64,000 bases of DNA. Source: Mycobacterium sp. ITM-2016-00318 (lineage in GTDB: Bacteria > Actinomycetota > Actinomycetes > Mycobacteriales > Mycobacteriaceae). The stretch spans positions 4,216,001-4,280,000 of the forward strand of contig NZ_CP134400.1 of assembly GCF_002968285.2 (NCBI RefSeq). Reading direction: 5' to 3'. This document shows, piece after piece, positions 8,780-18,315 of this stretch. The first letter of the stretch is position 1; each line of letters begins with the position of its first letter. The translations under genes and the position numbers were made by a program. A model generated the notes under the pieces. That model had not been told where the DNA came from, did no database searches, and saw nothing but the letters and a program-made list of their open reading frames with translations.

Positions 8780-9244
8780 CTACGCGGCCTCGGCGGCCTT
8801 CTTGATCGCGCTGAGCGTGGCGGGAATGCCACTGCGCGCCGCATCGTGGCGCTTCTCGATCTCGGCCTGGGCCTGGTCGCCGTAGCGCTCGTGAAATCCC
8901 GCGATGCCCGCGGGCAGGAACTCCCAGCGCTCGGTGAGCCTGGTGCTGTCGCCGTCGGGTTCGAACGAGTACTCCCAGTGCACCCACCCGTTGTTGACCT
9001 GCCAGGCGAAGATTCGTCCCGGGTCGGCGGCGACGACCTGGCTGCGGGTCTCCCATGTCCGCTCCGGCGTCTCGTTGCGACCGGTGAACCACGCCCCTAC
9101 CCGCGGGCCGTGGCCTTCGTCCCACCAGCAGCCCCGACAGATCGGACTCCACTCGCCCATCCTGGTCACATCGGAAACCAGCGCGTACAGATCGTCGGGC
9201 GACACCTCCACATGAATCGACTCCGACATCTTCAATTCAGCCAC
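8780..9244 (-). CDS. SRPBCC-family protein (polyketide cyclase/dehydrase type)
   Basis: The product is a 154-residue START/Bet v 1-like protein: N-terminal strand ESIHVEVSPDDLYALVSDVTRMGEWSP, a WGEW-like MGEWSPICRGCWW loop, alternating strands, and a long C-terminal helix. Such proteins bind hydrophobic ligands in an internal cavity, and some are cyclases or dehydratases. The ligand here is unknown. The GTG start is supported by a GACACT -10-like hexamer 6 nt upstream (9251-9256), a leaderless arrangement. It is divergent from the SDR at 9307, and the KstR-type operator at 9271 lies between them. That suggests a link to steroid metabolism. Confidence 0.8.
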   Translation of the reverse strand: MAELKMSESIHVEVSPDDLYALVSDVTRMGEWSPICRGCWWDEGHGPRVGAWFTGRNETPERTWETRSQVVAADPGRIFAWQVNNGWVHWEYSFEPDGDSTRLTERWEFLPAGIAGFHERYGDQAQAEIEKRHDAARSGIPATLSAIKKAAEAA

Positions 9245-9270
9245 AGCCCGAGTGTCTCAAAGCGCTAAGT

Positions 9271-9284
9271 TAGAACGCGTTCCA
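9271..9284 (+). promoter_or_regulatory. KstR-type operator between SRPBCC and SDR genes
   Basis: TAGAACGCGTTCCA matches TnnAACnnGTTnnA at all specified bases. It lies 27 bp upstream of the SRPBCC GTG and 22 bp upstream of the SDR ATG, where it could control either or both divergent genes. Confidence 0.75.
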
Positions 9285-9306
9285 CCGCCGTCGAAAGGCC
9301 AACCGG

Positions 9307-10080
9307 ATGAGCAACAGTGGCGATCGGATCGCCGTCGTCATCGGCGCCGCGTCCGGGATCGGCTGGGCGACCGCCCGCGCCCTTGCCGCCGAGGGCTACC
9401 GCGTGACGCTCGCCGACCGCAACGGTGACGGCGCACGCGCCAAGGCCGACGAACTCGGCGACCCGCACACCGCCGCGGAGGTCGACGTCGCCGACGAGGG
9501 CTCGGTACAGCGCGTCTTCGACCAGATCGGACCGCTCGACGTCGTCGTGAACTGCGCGGGGTTCGGCAGCCTCGGGCTGATCACCGATTTGGCGGTCGAG
9601 GAGTTCCGCTCCGTCATCGACGTCTGCCTCACCGGATCGTTCATCGTCGCCAAGTACGCGGGCCAGAAGCTGCGCGAGGGCGGCTCACTGGTGATGGTCA
9701 GCTCGCTGAACGGCAGGCAGGCCGCCGTCGGTATGAGCGCCTACTGCTCGGCGAAGGCCGGCGTGTCGATGCTCACCCAGGTCGCCGCGCTGGAGATGGG
9801 ACCGCGTGGTATCCGCGTCAACGCCGTCTCGCCCGGCTTCGTCGACACCCCGCTCACCGAGGGCTCGTATCTGGTGCCCGGTCTCGTCGAGGACTACGTC
9901 GAGAACACTGCACTGGGCCGCGCGGGCAAGCCGGAGGAGATCGCCGACGCGGTGGTGTTCCTGTGCTCGCCGAAGTCGGCGTGGCTGACCGGCGAGGTGC
10001 TCGACCTGAACGGCGGCGCGCACCTGAAGCGCTATCCCGATGTGCTCGGCCACGTCATGAAACTCGCGGAAACGCAGTGA
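9307..10080 (+). CDS. Short-chain dehydrogenase/reductase (SDR)
   Basis: The product is a 257-residue classical SDR. The cofactor motif is GAASGIGWA near residue 14, followed by an acidic ADRNG end of beta-2 that favours NAD(H). It also has NCAGFG, the catalytic Ser in MVSSLNG, YCSAKAG (Tyr and Lys of YxxxK), and RVNAVSPGFVDTPL. A GAAAGG sequence lies before the ATG. It follows the KstR-type operator at 9271 and is 25 bp from a second SDR. The pair probably oxidises or reduces hydroxyl or keto groups in sterol or related degradation. The substrate is not identifiable from sequence. Confidence 0.9.
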   Translation: MSNSGDRIAVVIGAASGIGWATARALAAEGYRVTLADRNGDGARAKADELGDPHTAAEVDVADEGSVQRVFDQIGPLDVVVNCAGFGSLGLITDLAVEEFRSVIDVCLTGSFIVAKYAGQKLREGGSLVMVSSLNGRQAAVGMSAYCSAKAGVSMLTQVAALEMGPRGIRVNAVSPGFVDTPLTEGSYLVPGLVEDYVENTALGRAGKPEEIADAVVFLCSPKSAWLTGEVLDLNGGAHLKRYPDVLGHVMKLAETQ

Positions 10081-10105
10081 CGAGCCCTCGGGCGAGGAAC
10101 CGACA

Positions 10106-10939
10106 ATGACGAATTTCAGCGGCAGGCAGGCCATCGTCACCGGTGCCGGTTCGGGCATCGGCGCGGCGTTGTGTCAGGCGCTCGATGCCGCGGGCGCCGA
10201 CGTCGTCTGCACCGACATCGACGGCGACGCCGCCGAACGCACCTCGTCGTCGCTCGGGGTGCGCGCCAGCGCCGCTCGCCTCGACGTCACCGACCCCGCT
10301 GCAGTGCAGGCCGCGGTGGACGACGTGGTCGACCGCACCGGCCGGCTGGACCTGATGTTCAACAACGCGGGGATCGTCTGGGGCGGCGACACCGAACTAC
10401 TGACTCTCGACCAGTGGAACGCCATCATCGACGTCAACATCCGCGGTGTGGTCCACGGCGTCACGGCGGCCTACCCGCAGATGATCAAGCAGGGCCACGG
10501 CCACATCATCAACACCGCGTCGATGGCCGGGCTCACTGCGGCCGGGCAGATCACCAGTTACGTGATGACAAAACACGCGATCGTCGGTCTGTCGCTGGCG
10601 CTGCGCTCCGAAGCCGCCGCGCGCGGCGTCGGCGTGCTCGCGGTGTGCCCGTCGGCGATCGAGACGCCGCTTCTCGACAAGGGCGCGGTCGGCGGGTTCG
10701 ACGGTCGCAACTACTTCCTGCAGGGAGCGCGCTCGAAGGCGGCCTACCCGGCAGACCGGTTGGCGCAGGACACGCTCAAGGCCATCGAGCGCAACAAGGC
10801 GCTGCTGGTCAAGCCGCGCAGCGCGCACGGCCAGTGGCTGTTCGCGCGGCTGGCGCCCGGCCTGATGCAACGCGCGTCGATCGGCTTCATCAAGAGCCAG
10901 CGATCCCATCAGGCCGCCGCACGCACGGACTTTCCCTGA
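10106..10939 (+). CDS. Short-chain dehydrogenase/reductase (SDR), second of a pair
   Basis: The product is a 277-residue SDR with GAGSGIGAAL (cofactor), an acidic TDIDGD after beta-2 (NAD preference), NNAGIVWGG, the Ser of NTASMAG, and YVMTKHA (YxxxK). The C-terminal extension is longer than in the previous SDR and ends basic and hydrophobic (RSAHGQWLFARLAPGLMQRA). This pattern is common in mycobacterial SDRs of lipid metabolism that associate with membranes. It lies 25 bp after the 9307 SDR on the same strand and is probably cotranscribed from the KstR-type operator region. Confidence 0.9.
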   Translation: MTNFSGRQAIVTGAGSGIGAALCQALDAAGADVVCTDIDGDAAERTSSSLGVRASAARLDVTDPAAVQAAVDDVVDRTGRLDLMFNNAGIVWGGDTELLTLDQWNAIIDVNIRGVVHGVTAAYPQMIKQGHGHIINTASMAGLTAAGQITSYVMTKHAIVGLSLALRSEAAARGVGVLAVCPSAIETPLLDKGAVGGFDGRNYFLQGARSKAAYPADRLAQDTLKAIERNKALLVKPRSAHGQWLFARLAPGLMQRASIGFIKSQRSHQAAARTDFP

Positions 10940-10981
10940 GCAAATCGGGTCTACCGCGGCGCGACTGGCTACGGTAGGCCA

Positions 10982-12244
10982 GTGGCCGCCATGAGGACCG
11001 AGTTCACGCTCACTCAGAAGCGTGCGCTGGCGGTCGCAACAGTCATCGCCGTCCTGTTCGGCGCGTACTTCCTGCGCCAGTACTTCATCCTCATCGTGGT
11101 CGCCGCCGTCGTCGCCTTCCTCTTCGGTCCGCTCTACAACCGGCTCAACAAGCGAATGGGCACCGGCCTTTCGGCGACGCTGACCCTGCTGGCGGCCTTC
11201 GCCAGCGTGATCGTTCCGATCGGGTTGATCGTGCTGATCGCCGTCGTCCAGATCACCGAGATGGTGAAGAGCGTTGCCGACTGGGTCGAGAAGACCGACA
11301 TGTCCACACTCGGCGACAAGACGCTGAAGTTCGTCAACGAATTGTTGGCGCGCGTGCCGTTCGCAGACGTCACGGTGACCCCGGACATGCTCAGGAAGGG
11401 AATGACGACCGTCGCGCAGAACGGCGGGCAGTGGCTGCTGCACACCCTTCAGGGCGCCGCAGGCGGGCTCATCGGGGGCATCACCGCGGCAATCCTCTTC
11501 ATCTACGTGTTCATTTCGCTGCTGACCAACAAAGAGCCCGTGCAGCGGTTGATCCGGCAGCTGAACCCGCTGGGCGAAGAGGTCACCGACCTCTACCTCG
11601 TCAAGATGGGTGCGATGGTCAACGGCACGGTCAGGGGCCAGTTCATCATCGCCGTCTGCCAGGGTGTCGCAGGCGCCATCTCGATCTACATCGCGGGCTT
11701 CCACGACGGGTTCTTCATCTTCGCAATCCTGTTGAGCGCGCTGTCGGTGATCCCGTTGGGCAGCGGTATCATCTCGATTCCCTTCGGGATCGGAATGATG
11801 TTGTTCGGCAATGTGTTCGGCGGCATCTTCGTGATCCTGTTTCACATCATCGTGGTGACGAACATCGACAACATCCTGCGGCCGATTCTGGTGCCGCGCG
11901 AGGCTCGCCTCGACTCCGCGCTGATGCTGCTGTCGGTGTTCGCAGGCATCACCATGTTCGGCGCGTTCGGCATCGTGATCGGACCGGTGCTGATGATCGT
12001 CATCGTCACGACGATCAGCGTCTATCTCGCTGTGTACAAAGGTGTTCCGCTCGAGCAACACGATGACGACGAAACCGAGAAGTCGAAAAAGCGCAAGCGT
12101 TGGATGGGCTGGTTGACGCGCCGAGCCAGGAAGTCGGATTCCGAAGCGTCCGAGACCGGCCCGAAGCCCGAGTCCGAGACCGACGAGGCTGACGGCGTGG
12201 CGCCTGACGCAGCCGAACCGACCGCTAAGCCAGCCGCTCCGTGA
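10982..12244 (+). CDS. AI-2E-family transporter/permease (Rv1101c-like)
   Basis: The product is a 420-residue polytopic membrane protein of the AI-2E (YdiK/TqsA) family. Two hydrophobic helices near the N-terminus precede a cytoplasmic helical region (residues ~85-150). Several membrane segments then include ISLLTNKEPVQR, IAVCQGVAGA, FAILLSALSVIPLGSG and the GAFGIVIGPVLMIV block typical of the family. The C-terminal ~70 residues are charged and disordered. Members export small molecules or act in Na+/H+ exchange; the substrate is unknown. The GTG start is supported by a TACGGT hexamer 6 nt upstream (10970-10975). ATG at 10991 is an alternative. It overlaps the convergent dienelactone hydrolase gene by 20 bp. 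Confidence 0.9.
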   Translation: MAAMRTEFTLTQKRALAVATVIAVLFGAYFLRQYFILIVVAAVVAFLFGPLYNRLNKRMGTGLSATLTLLAAFASVIVPIGLIVLIAVVQITEMVKSVADWVEKTDMSTLGDKTLKFVNELLARVPFADVTVTPDMLRKGMTTVAQNGGQWLLHTLQGAAGGLIGGITAAILFIYVFISLLTNKEPVQRLIRQLNPLGEEVTDLYLVKMGAMVNGTVRGQFIIAVCQGVAGAISIYIAGFHDGFFIFAILLSALSVIPLGSGIISIPFGIGMMLFGNVFGGIFVILFHIIVVTNIDNILRPILVPREARLDSALMLLSVFAGITMFGAFGIVIGPVLMIVIVTTISVYLAVYKGVPLEQHDDDETEKSKKRKRWMGWLTRRARKSDSEASETGPKPESETDEADGVAPDAAEPTAKPAAP

Positions 12245-13052
12245 GGAATTCGACCACGCGTTTGCGCGCCTCGTAGGCAGGATGGCCGTCCTGCTCACGG
12301 ACCTCTAGCGTCAGCACCGAGTGCGCCATCTTGCCGAAGCCGTGCTCGTTGCCCTTCTTCGAGTCGATCTCGATGACCACGAACGCGTCGCCGAGCCGGT
12401 CCTTGAGCGCCTTGAACCGTGCACCCGGTGACAGCCGGTCCTCACTGAACCGCAGAGCCAGCGCGCAAAGCCCCTCGTCGGCTGCCCGCTTTTCGACGAC
12501 CTTGAGCTCTGCTTCCGACAGCCCGGGATCTCGGCGGTGCTTGGCCGTCAACCCGATCGGCAACGATGGCTGGCTCAGCACCGGGGCGATGACGCTGTCG
12601 TCCACCGCGGCCGCGAGCGCGAACCCACCGCTCCAACATTCACCGATCACCCCGACACCCCTACCCGGCGTCTTCTCGTTGAGGTCGCGCGCCAGGGCAC
12701 GCAGATAGTGTGCGACCGGTCGGTCGGCGTTCGTCGCAAACGCCGCGAATTCTCTTGCCACGCAACCTCGGAGCATCACCGGCACGGCACCGGGACGCAC
12801 GCCGGGCGCCCCGGGCGTTCCGTACAGCGACGGGCAGGCGACGGTGAACCCGTTGTCCACCAGGTGATTGCCCAGCGCCAGCACGCCGGGATGGATGCCG
12901 GGCATTTCCGGTATCAGCACGACACCGGGCCCCTCGCCCTTGCGGTAGACGTCGTGCGTGTACCCGGCGGCGGTGAACGGCTCGGCGGTCCATCCGGTGA
13001 GGTCGGCTTCTGGAGCCATCAGGCCGGCGATATTGGGGTCCGGTGCGGTCAT
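12225..13052 (-). CDS. Dienelactone hydrolase family protein
   Basis: The product is a 275-residue alpha/beta-hydrolase of the dienelactone hydrolase family. The nucleophile elbow is G-E-C-W-S-G-G, with Cys in place of Ser. [26 protein letters not shown] precedes it, and the C-terminal catalytic His lies in NEHGFG. DLH enzymes open lactone rings in aromatic degradation; many mycobacterial members have unknown esterase substrates. The start [10 protein letters not shown] is chosen because similarity begins here. The open frame continues 54 codons upstream through low-similarity sequence. Its 3' end overlaps the AI-2E permease gene convergently by 20 bp. Confidence 0.87.
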   Translation of the reverse strand: MTAPDPNIAGLMAPEADLTGWTAEPFTAAGYTHDVYRKGEGPGVVLIPEMPGIHPGVLALGNHLVDNGFTVACPSLYGTPGAPGVRPGAVPVMLRGCVAREFAAFATNADRPVAHYLRALARDLNEKTPGRGVGVIGECWSGGFALAAAVDDSVIAPVLSQPSLPIGLTAKHRRDPGLSEAELKVVEKRAADEGLCALALRFSEDRLSPGARFKALKDRLGDAFVVIEIDSKKGNEHGFGKMAHSVLTLEVREQDGHPAYEARKRVVEFLTERLA

Positions 13053-13087
13053 CGCGTCTCCATCGGTCGGGCGACGGCCGCGTTGCG

Positions 13088-13720
13088 CTACTTCGCGGCC
13101 AGTGGCGGTTGCTTCTGCACCGCAGAGGCAAGCGTACGGTACTCGTCGGTACCGCCAGCCCCCTTGATCGCGATCTGTGCCGGTCCGGTCGGGCCTTTCA
13201 ATCGCGTCGTCCACACTGGCTCGGCGTCGCCCTCGCCTTCGTAGACCACCCAGCGGGCGCCGTCGACGTCCTGCGTTCCGGTCGGCACCATGTCCGGATC
13301 GATGGAGGCGACGAGCTTCTCCTCTTTGGCGTTGCTCTGGATCAACGCCAGATACATGCCGCTGGGCGTCAAGTAGCCGACCGTCGCGGACACCGCGCGG
13401 GCCGGTTGCCCGGACGGATCGGTCCGGCCCGCCTCGATACCGGCGCGGCTGCCGGAATTCGCACGCCAGCCCTCGGGCAACGCGGGGACCCGAATGGGGA
13501 TGCGGAGCGCGTCGGCGTGGGCCTGCAACGCCGCGGGGGCGTCATAGTCGGGCTCCGGTCCCGGGGCGGGCCCGTTCGGCGAAAACGAGCACATCCCGAG
13601 GATGCCCGCCAGCACGATACAAGCCGCTACCAGCGGCGCGAGGGACCAGAACATGTCGCGTCCGTCCTGCAGCAACCGCGGCTTCGCGGGTCTGGGCGCG
13701 GGTTCCGGCTCGGAGGTCAC
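13088..13720 (-). CDS. DUF4245 membrane-anchored protein (Rv1100-like)
   Basis: The product is about 210 residues. It has a short Pro-rich cytoplasmic N-terminus, one transmembrane helix ([22 protein letters not shown], about residues 25-47), and an extracytoplasmic domain with [27 protein letters not shown] and [21 protein letters not shown]. This is the DUF4245 pattern. The gene is divergent from glpX as in other mycobacteria. No biochemical role is known to me. The GTG at 13720 is preferred because a GATACT hexamer (13728-13733) lies 7 nt upstream, the leaderless geometry. An ATG 8 codons further up is less likely. Confidence 0.85.
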   Translation of the reverse strand: MTSEPEPAPRPAKPRLLQDGRDMFWSLAPLVAACIVLAGILGMCSFSPNGPAPGPEPDYDAPAALQAHADALRIPIRVPALPEGWRANSGSRAGIEAGRTDPSGQPARAVSATVGYLTPSGMYLALIQSNAKEEKLVASIDPDMVPTGTQDVDGARWVVYEGEGDAEPVWTTRLKGPTGPAQIAIKGAGGTDEYRTLASAVQKQPPLAAK

Positions 13721-13774
13721 AAGCGCCAGTATCCCAGCTCCCACAGACGGACCTACGAATGGGAGAATCGCACC

Positions 13775-14803
13775 ATGACTCCAGCACGAGGCGAAGCCCC
13801 CGACCGCAACCTCGCCCTCGAGCTCGTTCGAGTCACCGAAGCGGGTGCGATGGCGGCAGGTCGCTGGGTCGGTCGTGGCGATAAGGAGGGCGGTGACGGC
13901 GCGGCCGTCGACGCCATGCGCGAACTGGTCAATTCGGTCTCCATGCGCGGGGTGGTGGTGATCGGCGAGGGCGAGAAGGACAACGCCCCGATGCTCTACA
14001 ACGGCGAAGAGGTCGGCAACGGCGACGGTCCGGAATGCGATTTCGCGGTCGACCCGGTGGACGGCACCACGCTGATGAGTAAGGGCATGCCCAACGCGAT
14101 CTCGGTTCTCGCGGTCGCCGAACGCGGTGCGATGTTCGACCCCTCAGCGGTGTTCTACATGAACAAGATCGCCGTGGGGCCAGACGCCGCCGACGTCATC
14201 GACATCACCGCGCCGATCGCCGAGAACATCAACCGCGTGGCCAAGGTGAAGAACTCCAGTGTCGCGGACCTGACGGTGTGCATCCTGGACCGGCCGCGGC
14301 ATCAACAGCTGATGGCCGATGTGCGGGCCGCCGGCGCACGGATCCGGTTGATCTCCGACGGCGATGTCGCAGGCGCCATCTCGGCGTGCAGGCCCAACTC
14401 CGGCACCGACATGCTCGTCGGGGTCGGCGGCACACCGGAGGGCATCATCGCCGCGGCCGCCATCCGCTGTATGGGAGGCGCGATCCAGGGGCGGCTGGCC
14501 CCGACCGATGACGAGGAACGCCAGAAGGCGATCGACCGCGGCTACGACCTGGATCAGGTCCTGACCACCGAGGACCTCGTGTCCGGCGAGAACGTCTTCT
14601 TCTGTGCGACCGGTGTCACCGACGGCGATCTCCTGCAGGGGGTGCGCTACTCCGGCGGGGGTTGCACCACGCAGTCGATCGTCATGCGTAGCAAGTCCGG
14701 CACCGTGCGGATGATCGAGGCCTACCACCGATTGTCGAAGCTCAACGAGTACTCCGCAATCGATTTCACCGGCGACAGCAACGCGGTCTACCCGCTGCCG
14801 TAA
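13775..14803 (+). CDS. glpX: Class II fructose-1,6-bisphosphatase
   Basis: This enzyme hydrolyses fructose-1,6-bisphosphate to fructose-6-phosphate for gluconeogenesis. The GlpX type is the main FBPase of mycobacteria. The product has 342 residues. It contains [18 protein letters not shown], the Mg-binding [15 protein letters not shown] block (DPxDGT), [11 protein letters not shown] and [20 protein letters not shown]. The open frame runs far upstream through the DUF4245 region, but similarity begins at [29 protein letters not shown] sequence lies 9 nt before the ATG. It is followed 23 bp later by fum, and the pair forms a central-carbon operon. Confidence 0.97.
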   Translation: MTPARGEAPDRNLALELVRVTEAGAMAAGRWVGRGDKEGGDGAAVDAMRELVNSVSMRGVVVIGEGEKDNAPMLYNGEEVGNGDGPECDFAVDPVDGTTLMSKGMPNAISVLAVAERGAMFDPSAVFYMNKIAVGPDAADVIDITAPIAENINRVAKVKNSSVADLTVCILDRPRHQQLMADVRAAGARIRLISDGDVAGAISACRPNSGTDMLVGVGGTPEGIIAAAAIRCMGGAIQGRLAPTDDEERQKAIDRGYDLDQVLTTEDLVSGENVFFCATGVTDGDLLQGVRYSGGGCTTQSIVMRSKSGTVRMIEAYHRLSKLNEYSAIDFTGDSNAVYPLP

Positions 14804-14826
14804 CCCACTCACCGAAAAGGAACTGC

Positions 14827-16239
14827 ATGAGCGTGGACAACGACGTCGAGTACCGCATCGAGCACGACACCATGGGCGAGGTGCGGGTGCCGGTCAACGC
14901 GCTGTGGCGCGCACAGACACAGCGGGCGGTGGAGAACTTTCCGATTTCGGGCCGGGGCCTGGAGCGCACCCAGATCCGCGCACTCGGCCTCCTCAAAGGC
15001 GCCTGCGCACAGGTCAACAAGGACCTCGGGCTGCTCGCTCCCGAGAGGGCCGACGCGATCATCGCCGCGGCAGCGGAGATCGCCGACGGCAATCACGACG
15101 ACCAGTTCCCCATCGACGTGTTCCAAACCGGCTCCGGTACCAGCTCGAACATGAACACCAACGAGGTGATAGCCGGTATCGCCGCGCAGAACGGCGTAGC
15201 GGTGCACCCCAACGACGACGTGAACATGTCACAGTCGTCCAACGACACCTTCCCGACGGCAACACACATCGCCGCCACCGAAGCCGCTGTCGGCCATCTC
15301 ATTCCGGCCCTTGAGGTGCTGCACGAGTCGCTGGCGGGGAAGGCACGGCAGTGGCGCGTCGTGGTGAAGTCCGGCCGTACGCACCTGATGGACGCCGTGC
15401 CTGTGACACTGGGCCAGGAGTTCAGCGGCTACGCGCGCCAGGTCGAGGCAGGCATCGAGCGGGTCAAGGCCGCGCTGCCGCGCCTCGGTGAGCTGGCGAT
15501 CGGCGGCACCGCCGTCGGCACTGGCCTCAACGCGCCAGAGGACTTCGATGTGCGCGTGGTCGAGGTCTTGAAGGAGCAGACCGGCCTGGCCGAATTACGT
15601 GTCGCGACAAACCATTTCGAGGCCCAAGCTGCGCGCGATGGACTGGTCGAGGCCTCCGGCGCGCTGCGCACCGTCGCCGTTTCGCTGACCAAGATCGCCA
15701 ACGACATCCGGTGGATGGGCTCCGGCCCGCTGACCGGCCTCGGCGAGATCCAGCTGCCCGATCTGCAGCCCGGCAGTTCGATCATGCCCGGAAAGGTCAA
15801 TCCCGTCCTCCCCGAAGCCGTTACGCAGGTCGCCGCGCAGGTGATCGGGAACGACGCCGCCATCACATGGGGCGGCGGCAACGGCGCGTTCGAGCTCAAT
15901 GTGTACATCCCGATGATGGCCCGCAACATCCTCGAGTCGTTCAAGATCCTGACCAACGTCTCGAAGCTGTTCGCCGAACGCTGCATCGACGGCCTCGTCG
16001 CGCACGAGGAGCGGCTGCGTGAGTTGGCCGAGTCCTCGCCGTCGATCGTGACGCCGCTGAACTCGGCGATCGGCTACGAGGAGGCCGCTGCCGTCGCCAA
16101 GCAGGCGCTCAAGGAGAAGAAGACCATCCGGCAGACGGTCATCGACCGCGGGCTGATCGGCGACAAGCTGTCCGAGGAGGAACTCGACAAGCGCCTCGAC
16201 GTGCTGGCGATGGCGAAGGTCAAAGACGGCGCCAGCTAG
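14827..16239 (+). CDS. fum: Class II fumarate hydratase
   Basis: This is the TCA-cycle enzyme that interconverts fumarate and L-malate. It is a homotetrameric, iron-independent class II fumarase. The product has 470 residues. It contains [14 protein letters not shown], the [13 protein letters not shown] active-site segment, the [16 protein letters not shown] segment and the superfamily signature [12 protein letters not shown], with the mobile catalytic Ser. An AAAAGGAACTGC ribosome-binding region precedes the ATG. Linkage to glpX is the normal mycobacterial arrangement and puts gluconeogenesis and the TCA cycle under one transcript. Confidence 0.97.
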   Translation: MSVDNDVEYRIEHDTMGEVRVPVNALWRAQTQRAVENFPISGRGLERTQIRALGLLKGACAQVNKDLGLLAPERADAIIAAAAEIADGNHDDQFPIDVFQTGSGTSSNMNTNEVIAGIAAQNGVAVHPNDDVNMSQSSNDTFPTATHIAATEAAVGHLIPALEVLHESLAGKARQWRVVVKSGRTHLMDAVPVTLGQEFSGYARQVEAGIERVKAALPRLGELAIGGTAVGTGLNAPEDFDVRVVEVLKEQTGLAELRVATNHFEAQAARDGLVEASGALRTVAVSLTKIANDIRWMGSGPLTGLGEIQLPDLQPGSSIMPGKVNPVLPEAVTQVAAQVIGNDAAITWGGGNGAFELNVYIPMMARNILESFKILTNVSKLFAERCIDGLVAHEERLRELAESSPSIVTPLNSAIGYEEAAAVAKQALKEKKTIRQTVIDRGLIGDKLSEEELDKRLDVLAMAKVKDGAS

Positions 16240-16327
16240 ACCGTCTCAACCAGCGCCTCATACCACGCATCGACAAGTTCGATCTCGGTGTGGATTTCTG
16301 CGGTGATTCAGCGCCATCGCCGTCTTA

Positions 16328-16347
16328 ATAGGGACCAATGGCCCTGC
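16328..16347 (+). promoter_or_regulatory. DosR-type box upstream of Usp and nitroreductase genes
   Basis: The core GGGACCAATGGCCC (16331-16344) is an imperfect palindrome matching the dormancy-regulator (DosR/DevR) box GGGAC-n4-GTCCC in 9 of its 10 arm bases. It lies about 58 bp before the Usp ATG. The two genes that follow belong to families typical of the Dos regulon. Confidence 0.7.
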
Positions 16348-16401
16348 CGAAGGAAGGCTCTCGCCTGACACGCTCAAGAGCGAAGAGAGCGAGGCAATGA
16401 G

Positions 16402-17268
16402 ATGACTGCATCGTCGAAGTACGGAATCCTGGCCGCGGTCGACGGATCATCGGAATCCGATGCGGCACTGCGGTGGGCGATCGCGGAAGCCGCGTCGCGT
16501 GTCACGCCGATCACCCTGATGCACGTCATCGCCCCGGTGGTGGTCACGTGGCCTGTCAGAAACCTGCAGGGTAGCTACAACCGATGGCAGGAGGACAACG
16601 CCGCGCACGTCGTCGAATTGGCCAAGAAGGTGGTGCAAGCCGCCGAAGCAAACCTGATGGTCCAGACCAAAGTGCTGCACGGCGGCGTCGCCACCGAACT
16701 GGTCGACGCGTCGCGCGGCGCGACGATGACGGTCGTGGGTAGTCGCGGGCTCGGTGCGATCGGTGGGTCGGTGTTGGGTTCGATCAGCCGCGCCCTACTG
16801 CATTACGGACACGGCCCGGTGGCGGTCGTCCGAGCTGATGGCGGTGAGGTCGACCGGAGCGCTCCGGTGCTGCTCGGCATCGACGGTTCATCGGCATCGG
16901 AAGCTGCGACCGGGCTGGCCTTCGACGAGGCCTCGCGTCGCGGCGTCGGCCTTGTGGCCTTGCATGCGTGGAGCGATGTGGGCGTGTTCCCGGCGTTGGG
17001 CGAGGACTGGCGCGCATACGAGCAGGAAGGTCACGAAGTCATCGGCGAGCGGCTTGCCGGCTGGCAGGAGCAGTACCCCGACGTCCCTGTGACGCGGCGG
17101 ATCGTCTGCGACCGACCGGCCCATTGGTTGCTCGAAGGGGCCGCAGAGGCTCAGTTGGTCGTGCTCGGAAGTCGTGGCCGCGGCGGGTTCTCGAGAATGC
17201 TGCTCGGCTCGGTGAGCACCGCAGTCGCCGAAGGCTCGATGACACCGGTCATCGTCGTCCGCAGCTAG
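16402..17268 (+). CDS. Tandem-domain universal stress protein
   Basis: The product has 288 residues and two Usp domains. Domain 1 (about 1-145) runs from ILAAVDGSSESDAALRWA to VVGSRGLGAIGGSVLGSIS. Domain 2 (about 150-288) runs from VLLGIDGSSASEAATGLAF to VVLGSRGRGGFSRMLLGSVSTAV. Both carry the ATP-binding G-2x-G-9x-G(S) pattern, so nucleotide binding is likely. Two-domain Usps of mycobacteria such as Rv2005c and Rv2623 are hypoxia-induced through DosR. The DosR-type box at 16328 suggests the same here. It is followed after 41 bp by an Acg-like nitroreductase on the same strand, so the two probably share a transcript. Confidence 0.93.
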   Translation: MTASSKYGILAAVDGSSESDAALRWAIAEAASRVTPITLMHVIAPVVVTWPVRNLQGSYNRWQEDNAAHVVELAKKVVQAAEANLMVQTKVLHGGVATELVDASRGATMTVVGSRGLGAIGGSVLGSISRALLHYGHGPVAVVRADGGEVDRSAPVLLGIDGSSASEAATGLAFDEASRRGVGLVALHAWSDVGVFPALGEDWRAYEQEGHEVIGERLAGWQEQYPDVPVTRRIVCDRPAHWLLEGAAEAQLVVLGSRGRGGFSRMLLGSVSTAVAEGSMTPVIVVRS

Positions 17269-17309
17269 CAGGCAGCACCGAAAACTGTTGATCGGAAACG
17301 AGGTTCGTC

Positions 17310-18290
17310 ATGCGTGACACCGTGGTAGAGCAGAAGATCATTCACGACGCCGTCGAGCTGGCCTGCCGTGCGCCATCGCTGCACAACAGCCAGCCGTGGC
17401 GGTGGCGCGCTGACGGTGACGTCGTGGAGTTACACGTCGATCCCGATCGGGCGCCCCGGCGCGCTGACCCATCGGGTCGAGAGGCCCTCATCGCCTGCGG
17501 CGCGGCGCTCGACCATTTTCGGGTGGCCATGGCGGCCGCCGGATGGACGGCGAACATCGATCGATTCCCGAACCCCAACGACTTCCTTCATCTTGCGTCG
17601 GTCGACTTCACCCCGATGGAATTCGTCACCGACGCACATCGACGCCTGGCCGATGCGATCATTGCGCGACGCACCGATCGGCTGCCGTTCTCGGCGCCCC
17701 CGAACTGGGACCCGATCGAACTCGGGTTGCGCAAGGCGATCGACTCCGACAAGATCTTCCTGGACGTGATCGCTGATGATCTGCGCCAGGAGCTCGCCGA
17801 GGCGTCCCAACTGGCTGAGACATTCCGTCTATACGACTCCGGCTATCATTCCGAATTAGTGGGTTGGACAGCGGATTTCAAGCTACACGACGGTATACCG
17901 CAAAGTTCTCTGATCTCGGCGAGCGAAAGCGATCGAGTCGACGTTGGGCGCAATTTCCCGGTTACCCACGGCTCGGACCGTCGTCCGCAGGTAGACCAGG
18001 ATCATGCCAAGGTTGTCGTCCTGTCGAGTGACGACAGCACGCATGACGACGTTCTGCGTTGCGGCGAAGCGCTGTCGGCGGTGCTCCTGGAAGCGACGTT
18101 GGCGGGATTGGCGACCTGCACGCTGACGCACCTGACGGAAGTTCTGGCGAGCCGGATGGTCGTCGCCACCTTGATCGGAAGGTCCACCACGCCGCAGGTT
18201 TTAATTCGGGTCGGCCTGACCCCCAGTATCGGGGAGTCGATCCCGCCGACGCCGCGGCGTCCGCTCAGCGAGGTTTTGTACGGGGCTTGA
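17310..18290 (+). CDS. Acg-family FMN-binding nitroreductase-like protein (Rv2032/Rv3131 type)
   Basis: The product is a 326-residue protein of the Acg family. These are nitroreductase-fold proteins that bind FMN and may sequester it in dormant mycobacteria. The N-terminal ACRAPSLHNSQPWRWR (FMN-binding nitroreductase signature) is clear, followed by LHVDPDRAPRRADPSGREALIACGAAL and RRTDRLPF. The C-terminal half has the GLATCTLTHLTEV and PQVLIRVG segments. Internal fusion of two nitroreductase-like halves is characteristic. The M. tuberculosis homologues are classic DosR targets. Here the gene follows a Usp behind a DosR-type box. Confidence 0.9.
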   Translation: MRDTVVEQKIIHDAVELACRAPSLHNSQPWRWRADGDVVELHVDPDRAPRRADPSGREALIACGAALDHFRVAMAAAGWTANIDRFPNPNDFLHLASVDFTPMEFVTDAHRRLADAIIARRTDRLPFSAPPNWDPIELGLRKAIDSDKIFLDVIADDLRQELAEASQLAETFRLYDSGYHSELVGWTADFKLHDGIPQSSLISASESDRVDVGRNFPVTHGSDRRPQVDQDHAKVVVLSSDDSTHDDVLRCGEALSAVLLEATLAGLATCTLTHLTEVLASRMVVATLIGRSTTPQVLIRVGLTPSIGESIPPTPRRPLSEVLYGA

Positions 18291-18315
18291 GCAGACCGGC
18301 CTCGCGGGCCGAAAT

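Noticed and set aside
10397..12298. A 633-codon open frame on the minus strand across the AI-2E permease gene
   Set aside because: Its codons give low-complexity His/Asp/Arg-rich protein with no family resemblance. The plus strand has a clear permease. Long antisense frames are common in GC-rich DNA.
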